A stretch of DNA of 64,000 nucleotides from Verrucomicrobiota bacterium (GTDB lineage Bacteria; Verrucomicrobiota; Verrucomicrobiia; Limisphaerales; Fontisphaeraceae). The position numbers were made by a program, and so were the translations under genes. How positions within the stretch are numbered: position 1 is the first letter of the stretch; every line of letters starts with the position of its first letter. Below, one piece after another: positions 51,857-62,212 of the stretch. Location of the stretch: NCBI GenBank assembly GCA_037139415.1, contig JBAXGN010000003.1, forward strand, positions 21,255 through 85,254, written 5' to 3'. Under the pieces are notes generated by a model. That model saw only the letters and a program-made list of their open reading frames with translations, was not told where the DNA came from and did no database searches.

Positions 51857-52101
51857 TCCAAGGCGGATTATTCCCTCTCCAGCATCGGGCCGAATGCCCG
51901 GGCTGACTCCGTTCCTTGTCAAAACCGGGAGGTTTGCTTGATTTCGCCCCTGTAAGCGCCAGCCAGCAACTGGGAGGCAACAATTGCGCCCGTATAAACT
52001 TGCGTTTTCACTAAAGTTCGCGGACTGTTTCTTATCGACCAGCCATGGCAAGACACGCGGACGCGCGGGGATGGTTGCCGGGGCTGGTTCAAAGACCTTG
52101 T

Positions 52102-55100
52102 ATGATCACTTTATCGGATATTCGTGCATGGGCAGGCTGCGCTCTGATAGTTGCCTGTCTTTGCGCAGTTCCAGCGCAGGGACAGTCCACCAATGGCATA
52201 TTGCGCGAGGTGTATGTGGGTATTGCCGGCACCGATGTCACCAATCTCACTTACAGCGCCAAATATCCCAATTCGCCGGATTCAAATTTTCTGGTTACTA
52301 CCGGATGTGAATGCCCGGTAAGCGTTGCCGACCAATTTGGCCAGCGGATGCGTGGCTGGATTCAGCCACGTACCAGTGGTTCGCACACCTTTTATCTCTC
52401 GGCAAATGATTCGGGTGAGTTGCGGCTCAGTAGTGATGAAAACCCGACCAATGCGGTTAAAATCGCCGCCGTATGGAGTGCACTGAATCACTGCAGTTCC
52501 CGGGGTTGGGTTACTAGTGGTCAAACCAACCAGACTTCTGCCGCGCAAACCCTGGTGGCGGGGAAGCTATATTATATCGAGGCGCTGATGCAGGACAATA
52601 GTGGTTCGGATAATTTGGGGGTAGCATGGCGGCGCCCCGGTGATGCCGTTCCAGCCAATAGTTCCGCCCCCATTCCTAATAGCAACCTGGTCATTCAACT
52701 GCTACCGGTGATCATTACCAACCCCGCGAGTTGCACGGTGCTTAATTCTCAAGGGACCACTAACTTTCAGGTCGCCCTAGCCAACCTTTACACCACGAAT
52801 TCATATCAATGGCAGCGTAATAGCAACAATATCGCCAATGCGACCAATGCCGCCCTCGCGCTAACCAATGTGACCGCCAGTGACCATAACACATATTACC
52901 GATGTGTCGTCACCAATAGTTTTGGAACAACGGTGTCGCTGAACGCCCTGCTAAGCGTGTTGGTGCCGCCGGTGGTCACCAATCAGCCACTCAGCCAAAC
53001 GGTCGGCATCGGTTCAAATATTACTTTTACAGTTGCCGCAACTGGTACTGCGCCATTGGCCTATCAATGGCGATTTAACAGTGTCAATTTGATGAATGAG
53101 ACGAATACCACCTTAAACCTGAATAACGTGCAACCGGTGAACGCTGGACCGTATTCGGTGGTGGTGACCAATGTGGCTGGCGCGATCACCAGTGCGGTAG
53201 CCACGTTGACCGTGTTATCAAATCTCACCGTGACCACGGTGACGCCTGCCGACGGCAGTGTGGTCAGCAACCTGAATCAAGTAACGGTGCGGTTCAATAA
53301 ATCTGCGGTGGGGGTCGAGGCATGGAACTTGCAGATCAACGGGAACGCCGCCACCACCGTCAGCAGTTCGGATTATACCAATTTTACCTTCACGTTTTCC
53401 CAGCCGCAGTATGGCACCGTTTACATGTCGTGGGATCCCGCGCAAGGCATCACGGACCTTTTGGGGAATACGTTCAATGGCGGCTCATGGCAATACACCT
53501 TGGTGGATACTATGCCACCAGACATGGCCGCGCTAAACCCTCCGGCGGGCGGGGCGGTGGGAAATCTGACGCAACTCGAAGTGAACTTTACCGAACCGGT
53601 GCTCGGGGTGGATGCCACCGACCTGCTGGTCAATGGAACGGCGGCCACCAATTTTTCGGGAACCGGGGCCGGCCCATATTACTTCCAGTTTGCAGCACCA
53701 ACCACCGGCGTGGTGCAATTTGCCTGGGCATCCAACCACGGGATTACCGATGCATCGGCTTTGCATAATGCGTTCACGGGCGGCACTTGGAATGTGACCT
53801 TCAACCCGGCGGCGGCCTCCGGGAATTCCACCGGCACCGTGTTAATCAACGAACTCCTCACCGCGAACGTCAACATCAATGGTTTGAAGGACGAAGATGG
53901 TGAATTACAGGATTGGATCGAACTTTATAACCCTGGCACTAACCCGGTGCGCTTGTTGGGTTGGTCACTGACGGATGATCCCGACCAACCCGGCTTGTGG
54001 ACGTTTCCCGATGTGACCCTGAACTCGGGACAGTACCTGGTGGTTTATGCCTCGGGTAAAAACCGGAAACCCACCGGAGTTGGGACCAAGTTGCATACGA
54101 ACTTTAAATTGAACGTCAATGGGGATTACCTTGCCCTGTTCAATGCAGAGTCACCGCGAATTGCCCTGACGGAATTCCCAAAAAAATTTCCAGAGCAGCG
54201 CAATGACTACAGCTACGGGCTCACGGCCAGCAATCAATGGCGATATTTCAGCACCCCAACCCCCGGAGCAGCCAACGGCAGCAGTTCCATTACCCAAGTG
54301 CTGGGCCCGGTGCATTTCAGCGTGCATCGCGGCGTTTTCAATCAGCCGTTCACCGTGCTGCTAACCTGCCAAACACCGGATGTCACGATTCGCTACACCA
54401 CGGATGGCACCCCACCCACCGAGACCTATGGCTCAAACTATTCCAATGGCGTTCTGGTCGGTGGTACGACCATCTTGCGAGCCGCTGCTTTCAAATCCGG
54501 CATGCTGCCGTCGCGGGTGGAAACCCATACCTATATTTTTCCTGCGAATGTGATCGCCCAGTCGAATGCGCCCGCCGGTTTTCCGACCACCACGATGTGG
54601 AGCGCCACATACGGGTGGCCGTCGTATTATCAGATGGACCCCAAGGTGGTGACGAACCCGCTTTATAGCGCAACTATCCAAAACGATCTATTAACCTTGC
54701 CCACGCTTTCCGTGGTGATGAAGACCGATGATATGTTTTCGACGAACAGCGGACTCTACACGCACGCGAACAACCTGACGCTGGAGGCGGGTTGTTCCCT
54801 GGAACTGATCAATGTGGATGGCTCCTCCGGTTTTCAGGCCGATGCCAGTATTCAGATGCATGGGGGCGGCAGCCGGGTGGGAACTTTGAAACATCCGTTT
54901 CGCATTAATTTTCGCGGGTCATATGGCCCCAGCATGCTGGAATACCCGTTTTTTCCGGGCAGCCCGGTAACCAAATACGATACCCTTGATTTGCGTTCCG
55001 ATTACAATAATCACTGGACGCATTGGGATGTGACGCAACGTGCGCGGGGCCAGTTAATCCGGGATGCCTGGGTCAAGGACACCATGTGGAAGATGGGGGC

Positions 55101-58100
55101 GTTTTCCAGCCATGCCAGTTTCGTGCATCTTTACATCAACGGCCTCTACTGGGGCGTGTACAACCCGGTGGAACGGCCGGATGGTAGTTTTGCGGCGGCC
55201 TATTTCGGGGGTGATAAAACAGATTATGATGCGTTTAACGGGAGCGGCGCCCAGTTGGTGGATGGCGATACGGTGGCGCGCAATGCCATGCTGGCCTTGA
55301 ACAATAGCGGGCTCACGAATCTCACCCAGTATGAGAAAATTCAAACCTACCTGAATTTGGATCAATTTATTGATTATCAAATTCTTCAACTTTTCTGCGC
55401 GAATCTGGATTGGGGGCCGCAAAAGAATTGGTACTGTTTCCGCAAACGTCAGGCGGGTGAAGGGTTTTATTACATGGCGTGGGACGGAGAACGGATTCTG
55501 GAGGGCAACAATGACTGGGCCAATACCAGCCCGGATGGGCTGCATTCCAACCTGCTGTATAACGCCGAATACAAGCTTCGCTTTGGGGACCATCTGCATA
55601 AGCACTTTTTCAACAACGGTTCCCTGACCACGAATGCTGTCATTTCCGGTTATCAGAGCCTGGCTGCCAAACTGGATCGCGCGATGGTTGCTGAGTCTGC
55701 CCGTTGGGGGGATTCAGTGCCGAATGGCAAAACCGCCCTGAACCCTTATCCGGGATATACCACCAATACGCCCTACACTCGAAATGAAAACTGGCTGGGG
55801 GAACAAACGCGTTTATTGACCAAATATTTTCCCGTGCGATCCGACATTGTCCTGGCTAAATTCCGCACCTTAGGGCTGTATCCCAGCAATTCCGCGCCCT
55901 CGTTCAGTCAACATGGTGGCCGGGTTCCCCGTGGATATGGGCTTAGCATGATGGCGACCAACACCATTTATTACACCACCAATGGTCTGGATCCGCGCGT
56001 TTATTATTCCGGCGCCATTGCCGCCGCAGCCCAGGCGTATTCCAACGGTGTGCCGCTGGTCATCAATAATTCCATGATCGTGAAGGCGCGCCTGTTGATG
56101 GGGACCAACTGGAGCGCCATGAACGAGGCGGCCTTTCAAGTGGATGATCTTTTGCCGCAAATTTGCATCGCAGAATTGATGTACAATCCGCCCGGGGGTG
56201 ATGCCTATGAATTTCTGGAACTTCAGAATCGTGGGAACACTCCTTTGGATTTGAGCGGCTATTATTTTGATGGCATCACGTATCAGTTCTCGCCGGGCAC
56301 CTTGTTGGGGGCAGGAGGTCGCCTGGTGCTGGCTTCCAATGCGAATACCAACGCGTTTCGGTCCCGTTATCCGGGAGTCATGGTCACCGGGTGGTATTCC
56401 GGCAAACTGGCCAATGGCGGAGAGCGCATTGCCCTGTTCGATTCCGGTAACCGGATGGTGTACGCGGTGACCTTCAGTACAACCGGCGGGTGGCCAACCG
56501 CCGCCAATGGCACTGGATATTCCTTGGAAATTGTGGATCCCAACGGTGATCCGGATGATCCCGCCAATTGGCAATCGAGCACCAATCTATACGGAACTCC
56601 TGGGGTTCCCAATGCGCAAGCCGCTCCGCCACTGATTCAGCTTAATGAAGTCATGGCCAATAATGTCGCAGCGGTGACCAATGGTGGCACTTGTCCGGAT
56701 TGGGTGGAACTCTACAATCCGGGCAACAAGGAGGTGAACCTGACAAATTGGAGTCTCAGTGTGGATGGCAACCCGCGCAAATTTGTCTTCCCCGCCAATT
56801 CGACTTTGGCCGGCGGAGGGTACTTGGTAGTTTGGTGCGATGCGCCGACGAACGCTGCTCCCGGACTGCATACCGGTTTTGCCCTGAGTCGGCAGGGCGA
56901 AAGTGTCATGTTATACGATGCCAACACCAATCGGGTGGACGCCATCAGCTTTGGGTTGCAATTGCCAGACTACTCGATTGGACGCGTGGATGGGACCTGG
57001 GCATTGACTTCACCCACACCGAATGCCGCCAATCTTGCCGTCGCGCTGGCGGCAGCCACGAATCTGGTCAACAACGAATACCTGGCAAATTCCGCTGCCG
57101 GGGGCAGCGATTGGTTGGAATTGTATAATCGTTCCACCAATGCACCCGTATCGTTACAGAACATTTTTGTGGGCCGCAGTAACGCGCTCTGTCAATTGCG
57201 CCGCCTTGCGTTTCTATCACCGGGAGGGTACGTTCAATTGTTTGCGGATGACGTTGCCGGGGTGGATCACTTGGGCTTCAAACTGCCGGCCGAGGGGGGC
57301 TTTATCGTGCTATATGATGCCGCTGGTGCGGAGGTTTCCCGCGTAAGCTATGGTGCGCAAATTGAAGGTGTTTCGCGTGGCCGTTGGCCGGATGGTAACA
57401 CCAACGATGTGGCGTTTCCGGGCAGTACCAGTCCGGGCACCACCAACTATGTCCCTAATTACCAGGGACCCATTTTAAATGAAATCATGGCCAGTAATGT
57501 TGGCGCAGTGACCAATGCGGTGGGCCGGATTACGGATTGGATTGAACTGTATAACGGCAGCTCGAATGCGTGGAGTTGGGACGGGTGGAGCATGAGTGTT
57601 GGGACCATGAAGCCCGGCAGTTGGGTATTCCCATCGGGCGCGATGATGAACCCGAATAGCTACCTGATTATTTGGTGCGATGGCGACCGTCCGGCTTCGA
57701 CTTCGGCCAACCCCACAAACTTGAATCTGGGCCATTCATTGGCTCGCGAAAGCGGCGGCATTTACCTGTTCAATCCCGCCGCTCAGTTGATGGATTACGT
57801 GGAATACGGCTGCCAGCCAGCCAACCTGTCGATTGGCAGGAGTGGAGGAACCTGGCGGCTACTGGCAAATCCAACGCCAGCCGCCGCCAATTCGGTGCCT
57901 GCCCTGCTTGGCTCACCCGCCAACCTTCGCCTCAATGAATGGATGGTCGCGCCGATTTCAGGTGAGGACTGGTTTGAGTTATTCAATGTGGCTGACTTGC
58001 CTGTGGAACTGAGCGGATTGCACCCAACCGATGACCCTTCCTTGTCCGGTCAGACTAATTTTACCATTGCTCCCCTGAGTTTCATTGGCGGACAGGATTG

Positions 58101-60933
58101 GGCGGTATTCATCGCCGATGGAACCCCCTCCAACGGACGGGATCATGTGAACTTCAGCTTGGACGCTCTCGGCGAATCCATCTGGCTGTTTGATACGAAT
58201 TTGGCTCTGATTGATGTGGTTAATTTTGGGGTGCAAACCAATGGAGTTTCTCAGGGACGATGGCCGGACGGTGCCGCAACAATTATGGCATTTCCCCAAT
58301 CAGCGTCGCCTGGGCACGCCAATTATTTACCGCTGACCAATGCCTTGATCAGCGAGGTACTTACCCGCCCCAGCTTCCCGCTGGAGAACGCCATCGAGTT
58401 ACTTAATACTTCGTCCGTACCTGTGAATATCAGCGGTTGGTTTCTCAGCGACGCACGTTCTAATTTCAAGAAATATCGCATTGCAGACGGGACGACCCTG
58501 GGGGCCAATGGGTTCCAGGTATTCTACGAATACCAGTTTTATGTTACTAATACACTTGCTCCTTTAAAATTCGATCCAGCGCACGGTGGCGAGCTATGGC
58601 TTAGCGAAGCGGATACGAATGGCCTGCTGACTGGCTACCGATCTGCCGTGATTTTTGGTGTGTCGGAAACCGGTGCTCCTTTTGGGACTTACTTTACCAG
58701 TGTGGGAGTGAACTTTACCGCTCTTATTAAAGATACCTTTGGCGCCGATAATCCAGCTACCGTTCAGGAATTTCGCCTTGGCGCTGGCAAAACCAACGCC
58801 GGTCCTCGAGTGGGACCCGTGGTGATTAATGAGATCATGTATCATCCAGCCGACCTCGGTGGCGTTGACAACACGCTCGATGAGTATGTGGAACTGTATA
58901 ATCCTGGTGGCGATTCCATATCCCTGTTTGACCCAGCCTATCCCACCAACACCTGGCGATTGCAGCAAGGGGTGGATTATTCGTTTCCCACCAATACCAC
59001 TCTGCCTGCCGACGGATATCTGCTGGTGGTAAATTTCAATCCTGCCACGGACACCAATCAATTGGCCGCCTTCCGTGCCAAATACGGAGTGCCGGCGAAT
59101 ATTCCTATTTACGGTCCCTATGGTGGCAAGCTGGATAATGGCGGAGAAATGATTGTGCTGACCAAACCGGATGCGCCTTTGACCAGCGGGCCTGAGATCG
59201 GGTATGTTCCCTTTATCGTGGTGGATCACGTCACGTATTCCGATCAATCACCCTGGCCAGCCACTGCGGATGGCGGTACGAATGGCACCGGTAATTCATT
59301 GCAGCGACTCCTGCCTGCGGGATACGGAAACGATCCCGTGAACTGGAAAGGCGACGTCCCGACGCCCGGACGAACGAATGGAATTTTCGTGCCTGTTCCA
59401 CCCTTTATCACCCTGCCCCCACAATCTCAAAGTGCCGTGGTGAACAGTAATGTCATACTGCAAGCGACGGCGGCGGGAACGAGACCGCTTTATTACCAGT
59501 GGCGCATGAATGGAACAAATCTGGTTGCCGCCACCGATAACACGCTCCTGTTGTCGAATATCCAACCGCGTGACGCGGGTGGGTATGATGTGGTAGTGAC
59601 TAATGCCGTGGGGATGGCTACCAGCACGCTGGCGGTCGTGACCGTACAGCTTCCACCTACCATTGTGGGCCCGCCAACGAATCAGACGGTGATGATTGGT
59701 GCCACTGTGAACTTCAGAGTTTCTGCCATTGGTACGATTCCGCTATCCTATCAGTGGCGTTTCAATGGAGTGAATCTCGCTAATGCCACAAATGCGTTAT
59801 TGGTTCTCAATAATGTACAGGCGGTTTATGATGGAGCCTATACGGTATTGATCACCAACGTGGCTGGTTCGGTAACCAGCAGTGCTGCTACCTTGACAGT
59901 CCTGATGCCCCCCGCGATTGCCAGCCAACCGGCCAATCAAACTGCGATTGCTGGTTCTAACGTTACCTTCACGGTAACCGCCTCCGGCACGGCACCGTTG
60001 GTGTACCAATGGTCCTTCCATAGTACCAACCTGGTGAACGAGACGAACGCAACCCTGACGCTGAATAATGTGCTGCTGGTCAACGCCGGGCCGTATTCCG
60101 TGGCAGTGACCAATGTGGCGGGAAGTATCACCAGCGCCGTGGCGACGCTAACTGTGCTCGTGCCGCCCATGAACATCGCTATCGTACCCATGCAGACCAA
60201 CTTTGTTTTAGCAGGGAATCCCGCGGGATTCCTGGTATCGGCGGAGGGAACTGATTTAACCTTCCGGTGGTATATGAACTCGAATTTAGCACTGGTTCAA
60301 GGCATGGGCGTGGCATTCACGAATCCAATGGTGACTTGCACAAATGATGGCGATTATTACAACGTGGTTGTCAGCAATAGTCTCAATACAGCTACCAGTG
60401 CTCCCTGTTATGTGCTCGTCACGGATACCAATATTCCGGTGTTCAGCCCGGAGTTGAGCATGATGGTAACAAATATGGCGAAGGGTTCCAACTTTACGGT
60501 CACTGTTAGCATGGCAAACAACTGCAATCAGCCAATGTTCCAATGGTATTTTAACTCGACCAACCGGCTCCATGTTCAGGTCGCGAAAACCTTGACGTTG
60601 ACCAACCTGTCGCTAGCGGACACTGGTATCTATTCGCTGGCCGTATCAAATCAGAACGGGATATCACCGACAGGCATGGTTTTGGCCTTGACGGTGAATT
60701 ATGCCATCTTCAGCCCGGTGTTCACCAATCTGGTTGGTACCACCAACTCACTGAGCGTGGAGACGGAGCCTGGGCGGGCGTATTGGATGGAGGTTCGGAA
60801 TAACCTGAACCGTGGTTCGTGGCAGGTGATCTATCCCGGAATTACGAATGTTAGCGGGGCACAGCAGTTATTGGACACCAACGCCGCAAGTCAATCTCGG
60901 TTCTACCGGATTGGCACCGCCCCCGTACCCTAA
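52102..60933 (+). CDS. Giant secreted multidomain protein (PA14, Ig, CotH, lamin-tail)
   Basis: About 2943 residues from ATG 52102, which opens the signal peptide (IRAWAGCALIVACLCAVPAQ). Order: a PA14-like domain (~30-185); two Ig-like domains (YQWQRN, YQWRFN); two Big-type domains with TPADGSVVSNLNQVTVRFNK; lamin-tail domain 1 (ELQDWIELYNPGTNPVRLLG); a chitobiase-type domain (RYTTDGTPPTE); a CotH-like region (SIQMHGGGSRVGTLKHPFRI, GLYWGVYNPVERPDGSFAA, YYMAWDGERILEG); seven more lamin-tail domains (NEVMANN, NEIMASN, NEIMYHP types); five Ig-like domains; and an 'FYR' C-terminal domain (SQSRFYRIG). CotH proteins are atypical kinases; its K and D residues need checking. Probably an adhesin, spore-coat-like or extracellular structural protein. 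Its stop directly abuts the convergent mlaD stop. Confidence 0.85.
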   Translation: MITLSDIRAWAGCALIVACLCAVPAQGQSTNGILREVYVGIAGTDVTNLTYSAKYPNSPDSNFLVTTGCECPVSVADQFGQRMRGWIQPRTSGSHTFYLSANDSGELRLSSDENPTNAVKIAAVWSALNHCSSRGWVTSGQTNQTSAAQTLVAGKLYYIEALMQDNSGSDNLGVAWRRPGDAVPANSSAPIPNSNLVIQLLPVIITNPASCTVLNSQGTTNFQVALANLYTTNSYQWQRNSNNIANATNAALALTNVTASDHNTYYRCVVTNSFGTTVSLNALLSVLVPPVVTNQPLSQTVGIGSNITFTVAATGTAPLAYQWRFNSVNLMNETNTTLNLNNVQPVNAGPYSVVVTNVAGAITSAVATLTVLSNLTVTTVTPADGSVVSNLNQVTVRFNKSAVGVEAWNLQINGNAATTVSSSDYTNFTFTFSQPQYGTVYMSWDPAQGITDLLGNTFNGGSWQYTLVDTMPPDMAALNPPAGGAVGNLTQLEVNFTEPVLGVDATDLLVNGTAATNFSGTGAGPYYFQFAAPTTGVVQFAWASNHGITDASALHNAFTGGTWNVTFNPAAASGNSTGTVLINELLTANVNINGLKDEDGELQDWIELYNPGTNPVRLLGWSLTDDPDQPGLWTFPDVTLNSGQYLVVYASGKNRKPTGVGTKLHTNFKLNVNGDYLALFNAESPRIALTEFPKKFPEQRNDYSYGLTASNQWRYFSTPTPGAANGSSSITQVLGPVHFSVHRGVFNQPFTVLLTCQTPDVTIRYTTDGTPPTETYGSNYSNGVLVGGTTILRAAAFKSGMLPSRVETHTYIFPANVIAQSNAPAGFPTTTMWSATYGWPSYYQMDPKVVTNPLYSATIQNDLLTLPTLSVVMKTDDMFSTNSGLYTHANNLTLEAGCSLELINVDGSSGFQADASIQMHGGGSRVGTLKHPFRINFRGSYGPSMLEYPFFPGSPVTKYDTLDLRSDYNNHWTHWDVTQRARGQLIRDAWVKDTMWKMGAFSSHASFVHLYINGLYWGVYNPVERPDGSFAAAYFGGDKTDYDAFNGSGAQLVDGDTVARNAMLALNNSGLTNLTQYEKIQTYLNLDQFIDYQILQLFCANLDWGPQKNWYCFRKRQAGEGFYYMAWDGERILEGNNDWANTSPDGLHSNLLYNAEYKLRFGDHLHKHFFNNGSLTTNAVISGYQSLAAKLDRAMVAESARWGDSVPNGKTALNPYPGYTTNTPYTRNENWLGEQTRLLTKYFPVRSDIVLAKFRTLGLYPSNSAPSFSQHGGRVPRGYGLSMMATNTIYYTTNGLDPRVYYSGAIAAAAQAYSNGVPLVINNSMIVKARLLMGTNWSAMNEAAFQVDDLLPQICIAELMYNPPGGDAYEFLELQNRGNTPLDLSGYYFDGITYQFSPGTLLGAGGRLVLASNANTNAFRSRYPGVMVTGWYSGKLANGGERIALFDSGNRMVYAVTFSTTGGWPTAANGTGYSLEIVDPNGDPDDPANWQSSTNLYGTPGVPNAQAAPPLIQLNEVMANNVAAVTNGGTCPDWVELYNPGNKEVNLTNWSLSVDGNPRKFVFPANSTLAGGGYLVVWCDAPTNAAPGLHTGFALSRQGESVMLYDANTNRVDAISFGLQLPDYSIGRVDGTWALTSPTPNAANLAVALAAATNLVNNEYLANSAAGGSDWLELYNRSTNAPVSLQNIFVGRSNALCQLRRLAFLSPGGYVQLFADDVAGVDHLGFKLPAEGGFIVLYDAAGAEVSRVSYGAQIEGVSRGRWPDGNTNDVAFPGSTSPGTTNYVPNYQGPILNEIMASNVGAVTNAVGRITDWIELYNGSSNAWSWDGWSMSVGTMKPGSWVFPSGAMMNPNSYLIIWCDGDRPASTSANPTNLNLGHSLARESGGIYLFNPAAQLMDYVEYGCQPANLSIGRSGGTWRLLANPTPAAANSVPALLGSPANLRLNEWMVAPISGEDWFELFNVADLPVELSGLHPTDDPSLSGQTNFTIAPLSFIGGQDWAVFIADGTPSNGRDHVNFSLDALGESIWLFDTNLALIDVVNFGVQTNGVSQGRWPDGAATIMAFPQSASPGHANYLPLTNALISEVLTRPSFPLENAIELLNTSSVPVNISGWFLSDARSNFKKYRIADGTTLGANGFQVFYEYQFYVTNTLAPLKFDPAHGGELWLSEADTNGLLTGYRSAVIFGVSETGAPFGTYFTSVGVNFTALIKDTFGADNPATVQEFRLGAGKTNAGPRVGPVVINEIMYHPADLGGVDNTLDEYVELYNPGGDSISLFDPAYPTNTWRLQQGVDYSFPTNTTLPADGYLLVVNFNPATDTNQLAAFRAKYGVPANIPIYGPYGGKLDNGGEMIVLTKPDAPLTSGPEIGYVPFIVVDHVTYSDQSPWPATADGGTNGTGNSLQRLLPAGYGNDPVNWKGDVPTPGRTNGIFVPVPPFITLPPQSQSAVVNSNVILQATAAGTRPLYYQWRMNGTNLVAATDNTLLLSNIQPRDAGGYDVVVTNAVGMATSTLAVVTVQLPPTIVGPPTNQTVMIGATVNFRVSAIGTIPLSYQWRFNGVNLANATNALLVLNNVQAVYDGAYTVLITNVAGSVTSSAATLTVLMPPAIASQPANQTAIAGSNVTFTVTASGTAPLVYQWSFHSTNLVNETNATLTLNNVLLVNAGPYSVAVTNVAGSITSAVATLTVLVPPMNIAIVPMQTNFVLAGNPAGFLVSAEGTDLTFRWYMNSNLALVQGMGVAFTNPMVTCTNDGDYYNVVVSNSLNTATSAPCYVLVTDTNIPVFSPELSMMVTNMAKGSNFTVTVSMANNCNQPMFQWYFNSTNRLHVQVAKTLTLTNLSLADTGIYSLAVSNQNGISPTGMVLALTVNYAIFSPVFTNLVGTTNSLSVETEPGRAYWMEVRNNLNRGSWQVIYPGITNVSGAQQLLDTNAASQSRFYRIGTAPVP

Positions 60934-62199
60934 TCACTTCGGAGCTGGTTTTGGATCACGTGATTCGTTTGAAGGAACAACGATTTTCTTATCTTCCGGA
61001 CGCACAGCAGGAGGCGTTGTTTTCCTGAACCAACTGCTCGGGTTGAAAACCCGTATGAAAAGGTTTCCTTGAATTTCCTCAAAGGTCTTTCCAGCGGTGG
61101 AAACCAAGGAGCCCATCTGGCTTAGCATGTTGGTATTGGCTGCCACTTGTTCACGTAAATTACCGGTGATACCCGCCAAATTGTCCAAGGAACGCACGAT
61201 GTTGGACACAATCAGGTCCAGGTTGGTGCGGTTGTGCTCAATCGCCAAGCTCGTGCTGCGCAACGTCATTTCGATCTCCTGCTGAATATTCGTCGGCAAC
61301 AGCCATTCACCCATCGAGCCGCCCTGCCCTTTTAATCGTGAGGTAATGATCTGTATGTTGGTGGCTGATACTTGCAGGCCGCGCGCAAATACCGCTGCTT
61401 CCGTAAAGAAATCATTGGCGTTACTCAAGCCAGGTTTCAGAACCAAGGCCGCTTGATCAATGTTGGAAAGCGCCTGCACCGTGTGATTAAGTACCTGCCC
61501 GATTTGATTGGTCAGGTTGAGAATGCCGGGTAGCGCTTTTTCGATCTGCGACATCACCTTGTCCGCCCGATCCGAGAGCGGTGGGGATTCGTCCGGGTTT
61601 AAATAAAAAACGGCATCGTTGGTATAAGGCATGCAAAAACGCGAGGGATTGGCCTTCCAGGCCGCCAACAAATTGGTGCCCCCCGCGTTACGGAAGGCAG
61701 CGACACGGTTGGTATCAAGCACGCCTTGAATTACTCCCACTGGATCTTGCTTGGTTTTTTCAATATCAAAAATGGGAACACCGGTTTGGCCTCTGACAAC
61801 TTCCAGGTTACGACCACCAAAGAGGTCTGAGGACTGGATGCGCACGACCGAATCGCTCCAAATATATCCACAAGACCCTTTGCGATCGTGCCTGACTTCA
61901 AAATAGATCGTCAGCGCGTACCCGGCAAAAGGCTCATTGGGCTCGATGCGGGTCACTTCGCCGATGGTGGTCCCGATCATCTTCACTGGATCACCAATCT
62001 TGACGTCGGCAGCGCTGTTTAAGCAGGTGCAAAACTGAATTTTTTGAGCGAACCAGCCTTTGCGGATGGCCGTGTGGTACAGGTAGTAGAAAAATCCGGT
62101 GGCCAGCAGCACTATGGCCAGCAACACGAACCAGCCAACCACTTTTTCCAGCCGGCCCAAGCGCGTTCTCAATTGTGGCGTTAAGTCTTGTAATGCCAT
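60934..62199 (-). CDS. MlaD/MCE-domain lipid transport protein
   Basis: About 421 residues. The start ATG 62199 gives a short cytoplasmic stretch, one membrane helix (VVGWFVLLAIVLLATGFFYY) and then the MCE domain (ADVKIGDPVKMIGTTIGEVT, YALTIYFEVRH). A long C-terminal helical region (~190-400) carries repeated N-rich coiled segments, as in MCE proteins that form a needle or tunnel. It binds phospholipid in the periplasm and works with the MlaF-like ATPase and MlaE-like permease encoded just upstream. The longer frame to 62460 lacks coding character and overlaps mlaF. Confidence 0.88.
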   Translation of the reverse strand: MALQDLTPQLRTRLGRLEKVVGWFVLLAIVLLATGFFYYLYHTAIRKGWFAQKIQFCTCLNSAADVKIGDPVKMIGTTIGEVTRIEPNEPFAGYALTIYFEVRHDRKGSCGYIWSDSVVRIQSSDLFGGRNLEVVRGQTGVPIFDIEKTKQDPVGVIQGVLDTNRVAAFRNAGGTNLLAAWKANPSRFCMPYTNDAVFYLNPDESPPLSDRADKVMSQIEKALPGILNLTNQIGQVLNHTVQALSNIDQAALVLKPGLSNANDFFTEAAVFARGLQVSATNIQIITSRLKGQGGSMGEWLLPTNIQQEIEMTLRSTSLAIEHNRTNLDLIVSNIVRSLDNLAGITGNLREQVAANTNMLSQMGSLVSTAGKTFEEIQGNLFIRVFNPSSWFRKTTPPAVRPEDKKIVVPSNESRDPKPAPK

Positions 62200-62212
62200 A
62201 GTCAGGGTAAGG

